A stretch of DNA of 64,000 bases from Musa acuminata AAA Group (GCF_036884655.1 NC_088345.1:22224501-22288500); one strand, 5' to 3'. Positions 11,843-23,330 are shown, counted from the stretch's first letter. Made by a program: numbers and translations. Notes: generated from the letters alone by a model not told the origin.

Positions 11843-13792
11843 TTTTAAAGTTTTTTGGTGTAAGTTTTTTATCTTGAATGAAAAAGATACCTTAGAAAAT
11901 TTTGATGCTAAATCCGATGAGGGAATTTTTCTTGGTTATTCTTTGGTTTCTAAAGCTTTTCGTATCTTCAATAAAAGAACTTTAATTATAGAAGAATCCA
12001 TTCATGTTGATTTCAATGAGATATTCGAAATCAAGAAAATTGATTTTGATGATGATGTTAATTTTGATTCTTTGAATTTAAATGAAACCCCTTCTCTAAC
12101 TAGCAACTTGGATGCATCCACTTCCGAAACATCCTTACCCAAGGATTGGAAGTATTTATATGCTCATCCTAAGGAGCTAATCCTAGGAGATACATCTAAG
12201 GAGGTTCAAACACGTTCTTCTCTTAAAAAGTTTTGTGCCAACGTCGCTTTTCTCTCCCAAATTGAACCTAAATGTATTGACGAAGCCATGAAAGATGATT
12301 CATTGATTATCGCAATGCAAGATGAGTTAAATCAATTTGAGAGAAATGAGGTGTGGAAGCTTGTTCCTAGGCCAAATGACCATTTAGTTATTGGTACTGG
12401 GTCTTTAGAAACAAGCAAGATGAATATGGTATCGTGGTTAGAAACAAGGCTAGATTAGTGGCCAAAGGTTTCAACCAAGAAGAAGGTATCGATTACGAAG
12501 AAACCTTCACTCTTGTGGCTAGATTAGAAGCCATAAGGATGCTCCTTGCCTATGCTAGTAATAATAATTTTAAGTTGTTTCAAATGGATGTTAAAAGCGC
12601 TTTTATTAATGGCTTTATTTCTGAAGAAGTTTATGTTGAACAACCTCCTGGATTTAAAAATAATAGCTTCCCTAATCATGTATTTAAATTAACTAAAGCT
12701 CTCTATGGTTTAAAACAAGCCCCAAGGGCATGGTATGAGAGACTTAGTACTTTTCTTATTGAAAATAATTTCACAAAAGGCAAGGTCGATACTACATTGT
12801 TTATCAAGAATTTTGAAAATAATTTTCTCATTGTTCAGATTTATGTTGATGATATTATCTTTGGTTCTACAAATGAATCTCTTTGTGAATCTTTTGCTAA
12901 AATCATGAGTCTCGAATTTGAAATTAGTTTGATGGGAGAATTAACGTTTTTCTTAGGCTTACAAATTAAGCAACTAAGTAATGGCATCTTTCTTAGTCAA
13001 ACTAAATATGCTTTAGATCTACTAAAAAGATTTAATATGGATAGCTCAAAAGCTATTAACACTCCTATGAGCACCTCCACTAAGTTAAAAGTTGATGAAA
13101 GTGGAGAAAGCTTCGATCAAAAAACTTATAGGGGTATGATAGGAAGTTTACTTTACCTCACTGCAACTAGACCAGATATCATGTTCAGTGTAGGACTTTG
13201 TGCTAGGTTTCAATCGAACCCTAAGATATCTCATCTCAAAATAGTTAAAAGAATACTTAGATATCTTAAAGGTACCATAAATCTAGGATTATGGTATCCA
13301 AAATCCAAGAATTTTAAGTTAATTGCTTATGCTGATGCGGATTTTGCTAGGTGTAGACTAGATAGAAAAAGTACATCATGAACATATCAATTTTTGGGAC
13401 ATTCTCTTGTTTCCTGGTCATCTAAGAAATAAAACTTAATTGCACTATCAACAACCGAAGCTGAGTATATTGCAGCTAGTGCATGCTGTGCACAAGTTGT
13501 GTGGATGAAAAACACCTTAGAAGATTATAAAGTCCATCTTAAAAACATTCCCATTAAATGTGATAACACAAGTGCAATATGTTGAACAAAGAATTTCATT
13601 CAACACTCAAGAACAAAACATATTGATATTAGACATCACTTTATACGAGATCATGTTACTAATCATGATGTAATCATAGAGTTCATTGATACTAAGCATC
13701 AACTAGTTGATATTTTTACAAAATCTCTAAATGAAGAACAATTTGGTTTCATTAGAAGAGAATTAGGAATGTTAATATATCCGAATGCATGA
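11843..13792 (+). pseudogene. Sirevirus pol: integrase C-terminus, RT and RNase H, decayed
   Basis: The frame starts inside the integrase C-terminal region (D-E-G-I-F-L-G-Y-S), continues through the RT with K-S-A-F-I-N-G-F, the YVDD catalytic motif intact at 12842-12853 and L-K-Q-A-P-R-A-W-Y, and then RNase H up to a natural end at 13790-13792. Gag, protease and most of integrase are missing; the upstream array replaces them. Damage: a frame break near 12398, consistent with a 4-base loss in the usual K-W-V-F-R-N-K stretch; TGA at 13379; TAA near 13429; TGA near 13583. The lineage call (SIRE/Maximus type) rests on the RT motifs and the long 3' noncoding region. Confidence 0.9.
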
Positions 13793-15080
13793 ACTTGTTA
13801 AGATTATCTTTCGGACTTTTTTTTATTTAATGATCAAATCACTTAATTGCCATGATAATTTTACACAATTACATGCCTTAATTACATGTTGGAAATTATG
13901 TGTTTTGGATACAAAAATTTTCATGATAATAAGCATGTTTTATTTTCATGATTGAATTTGAAAATCTATAGCAAAACCTTGTTCGAATGCATGAAGGTGT
14001 TAAATTTCATTTTCGGATCTTCTTGATCCTAACAATTGGATTTTCTCCATACATTATTCTCTTCCGGACTTAATAACCATATGTCATATCGAGTTTGATT
14101 CACATTATTAATTTTTGACATATGGAATCAACTAGCAAATGTATCTCTCATAGACTTATCATGTGAAAAATATCTTTCGAGAAATGGATTTTATGATTCC
14201 TTCTTATATCTTTTGAGAAATAGTTTTACGTACAAGGATTTGATTCACACATATCTTGATCCTTGTAAAAATAAAGCATGTTTTAATATCTTATCAATTT
14301 TAACTTCATTCAAGTAAGCTCACAAATGGCTTTCCTCCTTCATGTAAAAAGATAATAACAAATAAAGATGAAGAAGCAATGAAAGTCATCTCCATGTCAT
14401 GTTTTCTTTGAGATGTTTGAATAATTAGTATCCTATCACTCATTATTGAAAAATGACATAAACCTAGTTAAAATTTACTAATATCGTTCTCCTTTTTGTT
14501 GATGATAAAGGGGGAGAAACATATGAATTGATACTATAAGTGCCATATTTGAATGAGAAATATATGAATTGATGTTATGAGTGTCATATTTGAATTTAAT
14601 GCTATATAAATTGGTGATAGAATTGCTATGATTGCCATATTTGCACTATGCCACATTTGCACTATATTAAGATATCTAGAGCATACATCGCAATTCTATC
14701 ACCAATTGATATCTTGTCATGTGATGAAATGCTATGATTGCTAAATACTTGAAACGTTTGTATTATGTTAAGATATCAAGAACTTACATTGCAGTTTTAC
14801 ATGTTGATATCTTACCATATGATGAATTACTACGATTGCTATCTTTCAAATTTGAAATGTAAAACCTAAAAATGGATGTCAAGCCTTGACATCATTTTCA
14901 GAGAAATACATCATGATAGGAATCATGATGGGAGTATTGATAAAGTTAAACGATCTTAATGTCTCTTGAATTCAAAGGCTTTGAATTCAAGAATGACTTA
15001 TCTCAAGTATGGCATATAGATAGGGGTAGTTAAGGTTAACTCTGTTATCAATTGATTGTCATCATCAAAAAGGAGGAGAT
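13793..15080 (+). other. Sirevirus 3' noncoding region with polypurine tracts
   Basis: No coding signal is seen over 1.29 kb. The sequence is AT-rich with partial direct repeats (for example 'atatgaattgat' near 14521 and 14563, and the 'taagatatc' blocks near 14660-14820). A polypurine tract AAAAAGGAGGAGAT (15067-15080) abuts the 3' LTR. A second tract, AAAGGGGGAGAAA preceded by TTGTTGATGAT, lies at 14495-14520. Multiple PPT-like motifs of this kind are a known feature of Sireviruses. Confidence 0.8.
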
Positions 15081-15636
15081 TGTTGAATCTCGGATTTTGA
15101 TGATGAAGTCAATTGTCATTTGTTATCTAATCCATATGTTGAGATAAGTGTGCAAGATTAACTACGATGGAAGTAAGACATGCTGCAGGAGTTGCACCGA
15201 AGTCAAGACCATGATCATGTTGGGGGTTCGAGAGTTCAACGGAAGTTCGGACAGTCGTCGGAGGTTCTGCGGGAACAAATCCGAGAAGTCCATAAGCTTG
15301 CCAAAGAAGCTTGTCGAAACTTGCCAAGTGGATCGTCGCAAGTCTAGGAGTTTGCCGGAAGTCCGCAGGAGCATCACCGAGGGTTCATCGGATGATCGAC
15401 GGAAGTTCGCCGGAAGCTCGCCGGAAGAAGCGATTGACGCACCGGAGCAAGTTGCAGTAAATGTCTTAGAAAATATCGTAGTTAGCACAATGATAAAGTT
15501 GAAAATGGGAGGTGATCCCATTAACTTAATCTTGGGGCAATTGGGCCCTTGGAAAACTCAAATTGGGCCGAATGGATCAACCCATTCGGAGCCTGATTTC
15601 TGCCAGGCGGTTGAACCGCCCAAGCCAGGAGGTGGC

Positions 15637-16061
15637 TGTTAGGACTCTAGCTTGGAGAGTCCTAATTGAGAGGGACATTCATGTAAACTATTAGGACTCT
15701 AGCTAGGAGAGTCCTAATTGAGAGGGACATTCTGTTAGGACTCTAGCTAGGAGAGTCCTAATTGAGAGGGGCATTCATGTAGGAGGTGTTTTCTTAGAGA
15801 AGAATTAGGAGTTGTAAGGGAATAGGACTCTTGACTAGGAGTTGGTTAGAAGTAAGAGTCTTAAATAGGAGTCCTATTTAGAGTTAGGGTTTAGAAGCCC
15901 TATAAATAGCCATGTATTCCTTCTCTTTTGATAAGCAATAGATGAATCTTTTCTGCAGCCTTTGAGCAGCAACTTGGAGGGAGGAACCCCTATAGAGTTC
16001 CAAGGAGGCCGATCCCCTAAAGAGATCAATCCCAAGTTTAGAATCTGCAAGGGTTCTAACA
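15637..16061 (+). repeat. 5' LTR of the defective chromovirus
   Basis: It runs TGTTAGGACTCTAGC...GGGTTCTAACA. The first 125 bp hold three copies of a hairpin-forming segment TTAGGACTC..GAGTCCTAA (about 15639, 15691, 15735). A near-perfect palindrome AAATAGGAGTCCTATTT follows near 15863, and a TATAAATA box at 15901-15908. Confidence 0.95.
15901..15908 (+). promoter_or_regulatory. TATA box in chromovirus 5' LTR
   Basis: TATAAATA lies 153 bp before the LTR end; the same box occurs in the 3' LTR at 20847-20854. Confidence 0.75.
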
Positions 16062-16063
16062 CC

Positions 16064-16075
16064 TGGTATCAGAGC
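16064..16075 (+). other. Primer-binding site of the chromovirus
   Basis: TGGTATCAGAGC, complementary to initiator tRNA-Met, two bases after the 5' LTR. Confidence 0.93.
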
Positions 16076-17394
16076 AGCATTCTTGGCATCTCGCTGCCCT
16101 TCCATAGCCATCCATCAACCCTCTACAACAATCCAAAGCAATTCCCACAATTGCTTCAAAGATCGTCGCCGAATTCCGTCATCATCTCCTCCACCACCAC
16201 GGATCATCCTTTGATCTCCCCGTGAATTGCAACAGGTTCTGGTTTCCTACCTTACTGCTGCTGCAATTTAGTTATCCTTATTCGAAAATCCAAAAAAAAA
16301 AAAAAATCGTTCCTATATTGCTGCATAAACTTTTCGTCACAAAGTTTTCATCTCTACGACGAAAGATACATTGCAGAATTCCAGCCGCATAGCACCATCT
16401 GTTTGATCTTGCTACTGTGCTTTTTCTATCTAAATTTCTACAAAATTTTTATGACATCTTTGACACTTCTTAACAGTAGATTTCCCTTTGGTTTCATCAA
16501 AAAATTCTCAATATAAACACTGATCTTTTATGTCCAATCTGCTGCACTTGAATTGCAGAATTCAAGCCGCATAGCACCATCTGTTTGATCTTGCTACTAT
16601 GCTTTTTCTATCCAAATTTCTATAAAATTTTTATGACATCTTTGACACTTCCTAACAGTAGATTTCCCTTTGGTTTCATCGAAAAATTTTCAATATAAAC
16701 TACTGATCTTTTATGTCCAATCTGCTGCACTTGAAAATCTATGCTGCAGAAAATTTCAGCTGCATATCGTTGCCTTAACCCATCTATTTGCAATCTTTTT
16801 GAATGAAATTTCTTATACACTTCATAGATCATCTTGGCTTCCATCTAAGATTGATCTATTAAGAAATTCATCTCTAAAAATTATTTTATGTTGCTGCAAA
16901 TTTTCATCGTAACCCGCTGAAATTTTTCGATGATAATTCTGCAATTGCAACTTGCACCAATTTCCTTGCTGTTATACTGCCGAAATTTTCTTGATTAAAT
17001 TAGTCATCCTTCCTGTCATATAAAATGTGATTTTGCTATCAATTCCCTCCTCAATTCTCTCAAGTTTTTGGTGGAAATTACGTCGAGAAACCGCTGTTTC
17101 TTCGACGACAATTCTGCTCTTACAAGACAGCACATACTTGCTGCAACTTCCACTGATTTCTCTCAAACCTTTGCTGCCATCTACCACAGATCCAAAACTT
17201 TCATCCACAGCCCTAAAACTCCACCAAACCACACCCTCAAACTGCACCCAAAACATCCACAAAACAAGCCTAAATCGTAGCCTACATCCACCGATCCACC
17301 AACCCTTTCGACCATCACTTCTCTCAACCTATACATGCCTTTAACCTGACAACAAAAGAGAGATCTTAACATCATAGATTTGGAGGCATATACT
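16076..17394 (+). other. Chromovirus leader with a 182 bp tandem duplication
   Basis: This is 1.3 kb of AT-rich leader without a credible gene. A segment starting ATTGCAGAATTC at 16370 is repeated at 16552 (period 182 bp, second copy to about 16735) with few differences. The second chromovirus copy begins within this leader (its 54348 corresponds to about 16977). Confidence 0.75.
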
Positions 17395-18300
17395 ATGGCA
17401 TCTAAGGAGGCAATCGATGCTAAATTCGAAGCCTTGGAGGCACGAATGGAGGATAAGATTCGGACGCTCTTTACCGAACTCAGATTGGGCCGACTACTAA
17501 GCCCGAAAAAATCATATCACGGAGAGAGCTTTGTCCAATCGCACCAGGCCCGAAGAGATGAGTTCCAAGGGAGGGGAGGCTCTATGATCGATCCCAACTA
17601 TCCACGCATAAGGGTGGACTTCCCTAGATGGGAAGAAGGAGACCCGATTGGTTGGATCTTGCACACGGAGCGATATTTTCGGTAACACAAAACCGCGGAT
17701 GCATCTATGGTGAAAATTGCAGCTATACATCTTGAAGGGGATGCTATACAATGGTTTAAACAGTTTGAATATACTTATGGAGTCCTTTCATGGCAACAAT
17801 TCAAAGAAGGACTGCTGATCCGCTTTAGACCAACCGATTACGAGAATATTGACGAACAACTAGCAAAGATCCGACAAACCTCCACCATTCAGGAGTACCA
17901 AACCAGGTTTGAAAGGTTATCTAATCAAAATCATGATTGGTCTCAAAAATAGCTATTGAGGACCTTCATTGAGAGCTTGAAGCCGGAGATCCGAGGAGAA
18001 GTTAAAGCGCGACAACCGTACACGCTTATGGCAGCCATCTCTTTCGCACGACATCAAGAGGAGCAATTGAACCATGAAGCTCGGAGGACTAGGGTCGCTC
18101 CTCAACTAGTAATATTGAAGCCCTCAGCCCCCCCTACTGTCGACCAAGTCCCTACACCAAAGAGGTTAACAGGAGAAGAGCTTCGGGAGCGATATGCGAA
18201 GGGGTTATGTTGGCATTGTGACGAGCCGTGGAGCCGTGAGCATCGCTGTAGTAAAGGAGGACTTCTTATGATTGAACCGATAGAAGAAGAGGTCATTGAA
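17395..18300 (+). pseudogene. Chromovirus gag, interrupted
   Basis: The ATG at 17395 opens a gag with an N-terminal coiled-coil-like stretch, the retrotransposon gag domain (W-F-K-Q-F-E ... F-K-E-G-L-L-I-R-F at about 17750-17825) and a C-x2-C-x7-H-x-C zinc finger at 18208-18249. The frame is broken by TAA at 17683-17685, where the second copy has TAC, so that change is private to this copy. It is also broken by TAG at 17950-17952, which the second copy shares (55315-55317). Gag normally forms the particle; with these stops a full-length product could only come from readthrough. Confidence 0.88.
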
Positions 18301-20565
18301 TATTCAGAAGAGAGCCTTGAACATAAAGAAAAAGATACAGAAGAAGAGCCACAACCGACCGAAGTTACGGTACAAACACTAGCTGGCTACTCAAACCCGC
18401 AAACGATTAAAGTTGGAGGCCTTCTCAAACAACAACCGATCACTGTTCTCATCGAGACGGGCAGCATTAATAACTTCCTAAACAGTAAGGTTGCTGTCCA
18501 TATGAACTTACCTATTGAGAATTGTAGCAGGTTTGTCGTTACGGTCACCAACGGACGGATTTTGAAGTGTGATCATAGGTGCCCGCAGGTGAAACTGTTG
18601 CTGCAGGACCAAGAGATAATTGCAGATTTCTTCCTCCTCCCTCTTGATGATCATGAGGCCATACTCAGAATTAAATGGTTGATGATATTAGGTGATATTT
18701 CTTGGAATTTTATACAACTATTTATAAAATTTTACAGTAAGGAGAAACAGGTGATACTGCATGGGAAACGTGAGGGCGACGTAACGACGATTTGCACACA
18801 ACAAATAGAGAAGGTTTTGCATAAAGCATGCAGCGGCTTTTTGGTACAACTTGAGCAGCAAACTAAGGGAGAGCCAACAAAATTTGAAGATCCAAATCTA
18901 CTTCCTTTGCTTGCTGAATTTTTAGATATATTTAACAAACCGCGTAACCTACCTCTTACCCGTCGGCATGATCATTGTATAACGATTCTTCTAGGCAAAT
19001 CTCCAGCAAATGCTCAGTCATATCAGTATTCACATCTCCAAAAGGATGAAATAGAAAGGATTGTAAATGAGATGCTCAAAACAGGAGTTATTCGGCCATG
19101 TTGCAGCCCTTACTCTTCACCGGTGCTCCTCATACGAAAGAAGGATAGAATATGGCGATTATGTGTTGATTACCGAGCTCTCAATGGCATAACCATCAAG
19201 GATAAATACCCTATTCTAGTAGTAGATGAGTTGCTAAGGGAGCACAAATCTTCACAAAGCTGGACCTTTGATCCGGGTATCATCAAATACGAGTATGCGA
19301 AGAAGACATACCGAAAACCATCTTTTGAATACACAACAACCACTATGAATTTTTGCTTTCTTCAAAAGAAGGTGGAATATCTTGGGCATATCATATCAGA
19401 GGAAGGTGTGGCAGTAGACCCATTCAAAATTGGAGCAATGCAAAACTGGCTGACCCCGAGGAACATAAAATTGCTACATGGCTTTCTGGGTTTAACAGGC
19501 TACTACTGCAAGTTCGTGAAAAACTATGGAGAGATTAGTGCACCAATTACTTCCTTATTGAAAAAAGATGTCTTCCAATGGTCGGACAGAGCCTCCGCTG
19601 CCTTCGACAAACTTAAGATAGCCATGACGACGACGCCGGTGCTAACACTACCAGATTTCAACCGACCCTTCATTATTGAGGCCGACGTATCTGGAGTCGG
19701 AATTGGAGCCATTCTCATGCAAGATGGTCAACCACTCACATATACTAGCAAGGCATTATCTCCCTCCCATCAAAATAAGTCAACATATGATAAGGAGATG
19801 CTTGCCATTGTGCGTACAGCAACGAGGTGGAGACCCTACTTGATTGGTCGACGATTTCAAATTAAAACCGACCATAAAAGCCTCAAGTACTTTTTGGAGC
19901 GAAAGATATCATCCCCTGAGTAGCAAAACTGGGTAACAAAACTTCTTGGATTTGATTATGAAATAACTTACAAAAAGGGGAAAGAGAATGTTCTTGCAGA
20001 TGCGCTTTCGCAGCTACCCGAGCAAGCTGAAGTTTTTGTCATTTCACTTCCGACCAGCGACTTCCTTGAGGATATTAAGATGGAATGGCAAGATGATTCA
20101 GAGACTAGTAAGATTATAAAAAAATTGGAGGAAGCACCAAGCTCCGTAGCTCATTACAATCGGGACTCAAAAGAATTATGCTATAAGGGACGCATTGTGC
20201 TTGTGACAAATTCTACTTGCATCTTCAAGAGCAGATTTTGGACAAAGTTATTCCATATGCAGGGTACTAAATTAGAAAGGAGTATGACATATCACCCACA
20301 AACCAACAGCCAGACGAAAGTTTTAAATAGGTGCTTGGAGACAGCCCAAAGCCACCCACCAAATATGACTGCCCAAAGAGAACTCCAGACCCAGCCAAGT
20401 GCCATTATTGATCGACGGATCGTGACTCAACGACGACGACCCACTAATGAAGTGCTAATACAATGGACGAACCTACCAATAGAAGATGCCACTTGGGAGA
20501 ACTATGACGACTTGAAGATCAAATTCCCAGAATTCACGAATCATCAGCCTCGAGGACAAGGCTGA
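18301..20565 (+). pseudogene. Chromovirus pol remnant: protease, partial RT, RNase H, partial integrase, chromodomain
   Basis: After gag the frame passes the protease active site, where D-[ST]-G is replaced by E-T-G (18454-18462). It then enters RT and shows Y-R-A-L-N-G-I-T-I-K at about 19170. Near 19230 the frame shifts: the plus-one frame holds the family motif K-L-D-L-(stop)-S-G-Y-H-Q, with TGA at 19269-19271. The sequence then jumps from H-Y-E-F to the K-V-E-Y-L-G-H-I region near 19350, so the catalytic F-x-D-D motif is gone. RNase H follows (I-E-A-D, K-E-M, K-T-D-H) and ends at a shared TAG (19921-19923). Integrase keeps only its C-terminal half (Y-H-P-Q-T near 20290), and the end is a chromodomain (W-T-N-L-P..A-T-W-E at 20464-20505). 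Confidence 0.9.
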
Positions 20566-20582
20566 TTTGAAGAGGGCGAGTC

Positions 20583-21007
20583 TGTTAGGACTCTAGCTTA
20601 GAGAGTCCTAATTGAGAGGGACATTCATGTAAACTATTAGGACTCTAGCTAGGAGAGTCCTAATTGAGAGGGACATTCTGTTAGGACTCTAACTAGGAGA
20701 GTCCTAATTGAGAGGGTCATTCATGTAGGAGGTGTTTTCTTAGAGAAGAATTAGGAGTTGTAAGGGAATAGGAGTCTTGACTAGGAGTTGGTTAGAAGTA
20801 AGAGTCTTAAATAGGAGTCCTATTTAGAGTTAGGGTTTAGAAGCCCTATAAATAGGCATGTATTCCTTCTCTTTTGATAAGCAATAGATGAATCTTTTCT
20901 ACAGCCTTTGAGCAGCAACTTGGAGGGAGGAACCCCTATAGAGTTCCAAGGAGGCCGATCCCCTAAAGAGATCAATCCCAAGTTTAGAATCTGCAAGGGT
21001 TCTAACA
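20583..21007 (+). repeat. 3' LTR of the defective chromovirus
   Basis: It is the same length as the 5' LTR (425 bp) with only scattered substitutions, for example in the hairpin copies at 20585-20710, so the insertion is fairly recent. A purine tract GAAGAGGGCGAG precedes it. Confidence 0.95.
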
Positions 21008-21390
21008 GTGGCACCACCTGGGCTAAGTCTCCGAGCGAGACTGGGCGGTGCAACCGCCCCAGCCAGGAGGTGGCACCGCCTGGGCTCAGTCTCCGAGCGA
21101 GACTGGGCGGTGCAACCTCCCCTGACAGGAGGTGGCACCGCCAGAGCTCGGTCTTCGAGCTTTGGCAGGAGGTGCAACCGCCTCAGTCAAGCGGTGGCAC
21201 CGCCTGAGCTCGGTCTTCGAACTCTGGCAAGAGGTGCAATCGCCCTTGATAGGAGGTAGCACCTCCCAGAGGCTTAGTCTTCGAGCTCTGCCAGGCGGTG
21301 CAACCGCCTCAGTCAGGAGGTGCAACCGCCAGATCCCGGAATTTCGGGAATTGACAGTTTTGAGCTCCAAATTCAAACTGGGTTGGGGCC

Positions 21391-21398
21391 TATAAATA
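21391..21398 (+). promoter_or_regulatory. TATA box of the Sirevirus 3' LTR
   Basis: TATAAATA in the block GGGGCCTATAAATACCCC. The same block recurs at 48315-48322, 57386-57393 and, on the minus strand, at 60812-60819. The palindrome array ends about 60 bp upstream. Confidence 0.75.
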
Positions 21399-21987
21399 CC
21401 CCACCCATTCAGCACTGAAAGGGCACTCAAATACACCGAAATCCTGATCTTGTTCTGTAATTTTTAGAGCTCAAAATTGTTGTAAAGGCCAAAAGTTCTT
21501 CTCCCTCTTTTCTTCCAAGTTCTGGTCTTTAAAGAGATGAGAGAAAATTCTGTAAGGGTTGTCTCCTAAGCCCGTCAAAAGGAGTGAAACGGTAAAAGGG
21601 TGGTTGGCCTTCGCCTATTGAAGGAAGGCCTCTAGTTGACGTCGGTGACCTCGTCGGTGGAGGAAGCCAAAAGTGGAGTAGGTCAAGATTGACCGAACCA
21701 CTGCAAACCTCCTCAATAGGTTACTGCCTATTGTGCTTTTACGAACGTGTTTCAAAGTTCAATGCTTTCCGAATCGGCGTTTAGACTGTAATATCCCTCG
21801 CTTTTAAAAATTATTAATAAAGATTTATTTATAAATCGGAGGACCTATATGTAAATATAGAAATTTTAAAGACTAAACTGTTAAGTTGTAAAAAGAAGTA
21901 AATAAAGAAAAACCGAAAATTTCGGTTTTATCCCACCGCCTCCCACGCACTCTCTGTTTCTTCGAGAAACAGAGAGGAGCGGTGGGG

Positions 21988-23330
21988 CATGAGGAGTGAA
22001 GAAAAGAAGAAGAAGAGGGAAAAGAAGAGAGGAGGAAGAAGAGATGAAGAAGAGGGAGAAGAGAAGAAGAAGAAGAAGAGGAGGTGGCTGCAGCGAGGGC
22101 TGCAGCGAGGAGCTGTGGGGCGTGGGGAGAAGAAGAGAGGAAGAAGAGGGAGAAGAGAAGAAGAAGAAGAAGTAGAAGAAGAAGAAGAAGAGAGGAGGAT
22201 AGCTGCGGCAAGGCTGCAGCGAGGAGGTGTGTGGCTTTGGGTAGGAAAAGGGAAGAGGAGAAGAAGAGAAGGAGAAGAAGAGGGAAAAGAGAGGCAGTTG
22301 CAGCAGCCAGGGCTGCAGCACCTCTGTTTCCCGCAGGTGGAAACAGAGGAGAGGATGTGTGGGGCGTTGAGGATGAAAAGGGAAGAAGAAGAAGAAGAAG
22401 AAGAAGAAGAAGAAGAAGATAGCTGCGGCAAGGCTGCAGCGAGGAGATGTGTGGCCTTGGGGAGGAAAAGGGAAGAGGGGAAGAGGAGAAGAAGAAGAAG
22501 AGGAAGAGAAAGAGGTGTGATACCTCTGTTTCCTGCAGAGGAAACAGAGGAGAGGGTGTGTGTGACGCCGGGGAAGAAGGGGCTGCAGCTGCGGCGATGG
22601 CAGCTGCAGCTGGAAGAGAAGAAGAAGAGGAAGATGAGCAGGGGAGGAGGGAGAGGTTGCGGCCGTGGCTGCGGCCGCGACTACAGCAGTTGCAGCGGGG
22701 AGAGAAGAAGAAGAAAGGAAGGAGAAGGAAGAGGAGAAGGGAAAGAAGTAGCTGCGGCTGCGGTTGTGGCAGCTGCAGCTATGGCAGGGAAAGAGGAAGA
22801 GAAAAAGGAAAGGAAGAAGAAGAGAAAGGGAAGGAGAGGAAGAAGGGAGGAAGAGGAGAAGGGGCTGCGGCTGCGGCGATGGCAGCTGCAGCTGTGGCTG
22901 GGGAAAGAAGAGAAGGAAAGGAAGAAGAAGAGAAAGGGAAGGAGAGGAAGAAGAGAGGAAGAGGAGAAGGGGTGGCAGCTGCGGCAGTGGCAGCTGCAGT
23001 TGGAAGAGAAGTAGGAGAGGAAATAGAGTAGCAGAGGAAGAAGAGGCTGCGGTTGTGGTGGCTGCGACCATGGCTGTGACTGCGACTGCGACTGCGGCAG
23101 TTGCAGCTGGGAAAGAAAGGAAAGGAAAGGGGGAAAAAGGGGCTACGGACGGGATTGCGGCCGCAGCGGCAGCGACTGCGTATGCAGCAGTTATGTCTGC
23201 GAGAGAAGGGAGGAAGGAAGGTAGTGCGGTGGAAGGGGCTGCGATTGTAGCAGCGGCAACGGCGGCGGCTGTGGCAGCTGCGTTTGGGAAAGAAAAAGAA
23301 GGAATGAGAGTAAGAGAGAGCAGGTGACTG
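21988..23330 (+). repeat. Purine-rich (GAA/GGA/GCTGCGGC) low-complexity block
   Basis: Over about 1.3 kb the plus strand is nearly all A and G, interspersed with GCTGCGGC/GCTGCAGC segments. It opens long Lys/Glu/Arg-rich frames on the plus strand and Ser/Leu/Phe-rich frames on the minus strand (up to 396 residues). The block lies inside a solo LTR and shows no protein-domain signature, so I treat it as a simple-sequence expansion. Confidence 0.85.

Larger units (their letters stand above)
15637..21007 (+). mobile_element. Complete but defective Ty3/gypsy chromovirus, 5371 bp, TSD GTGGC
   Basis: Two 425 bp LTRs (15637-16061 and 20583-21007) flank gag, protease, a remnant RT, RNase H, a remnant integrase and a chromodomain. 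Target duplications GTGGC lie at 15632-15636 and 21008-21012. The PBS TGGTATCAGAGC is at 16064-16075. The coding region is far too short for an autonomous chromovirus: the RT catalytic core and most of the integrase core are deleted, and three nonsense codons are shared with the second copy at 54348-60294. It inserted into the Sirevirus 3' LTR. The lineage is Reina-like by its Y-R-A-L-N-x-x-T-I-K-D-K-Y-P-I motif and C-terminal chromodomain. Confidence 0.95.
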
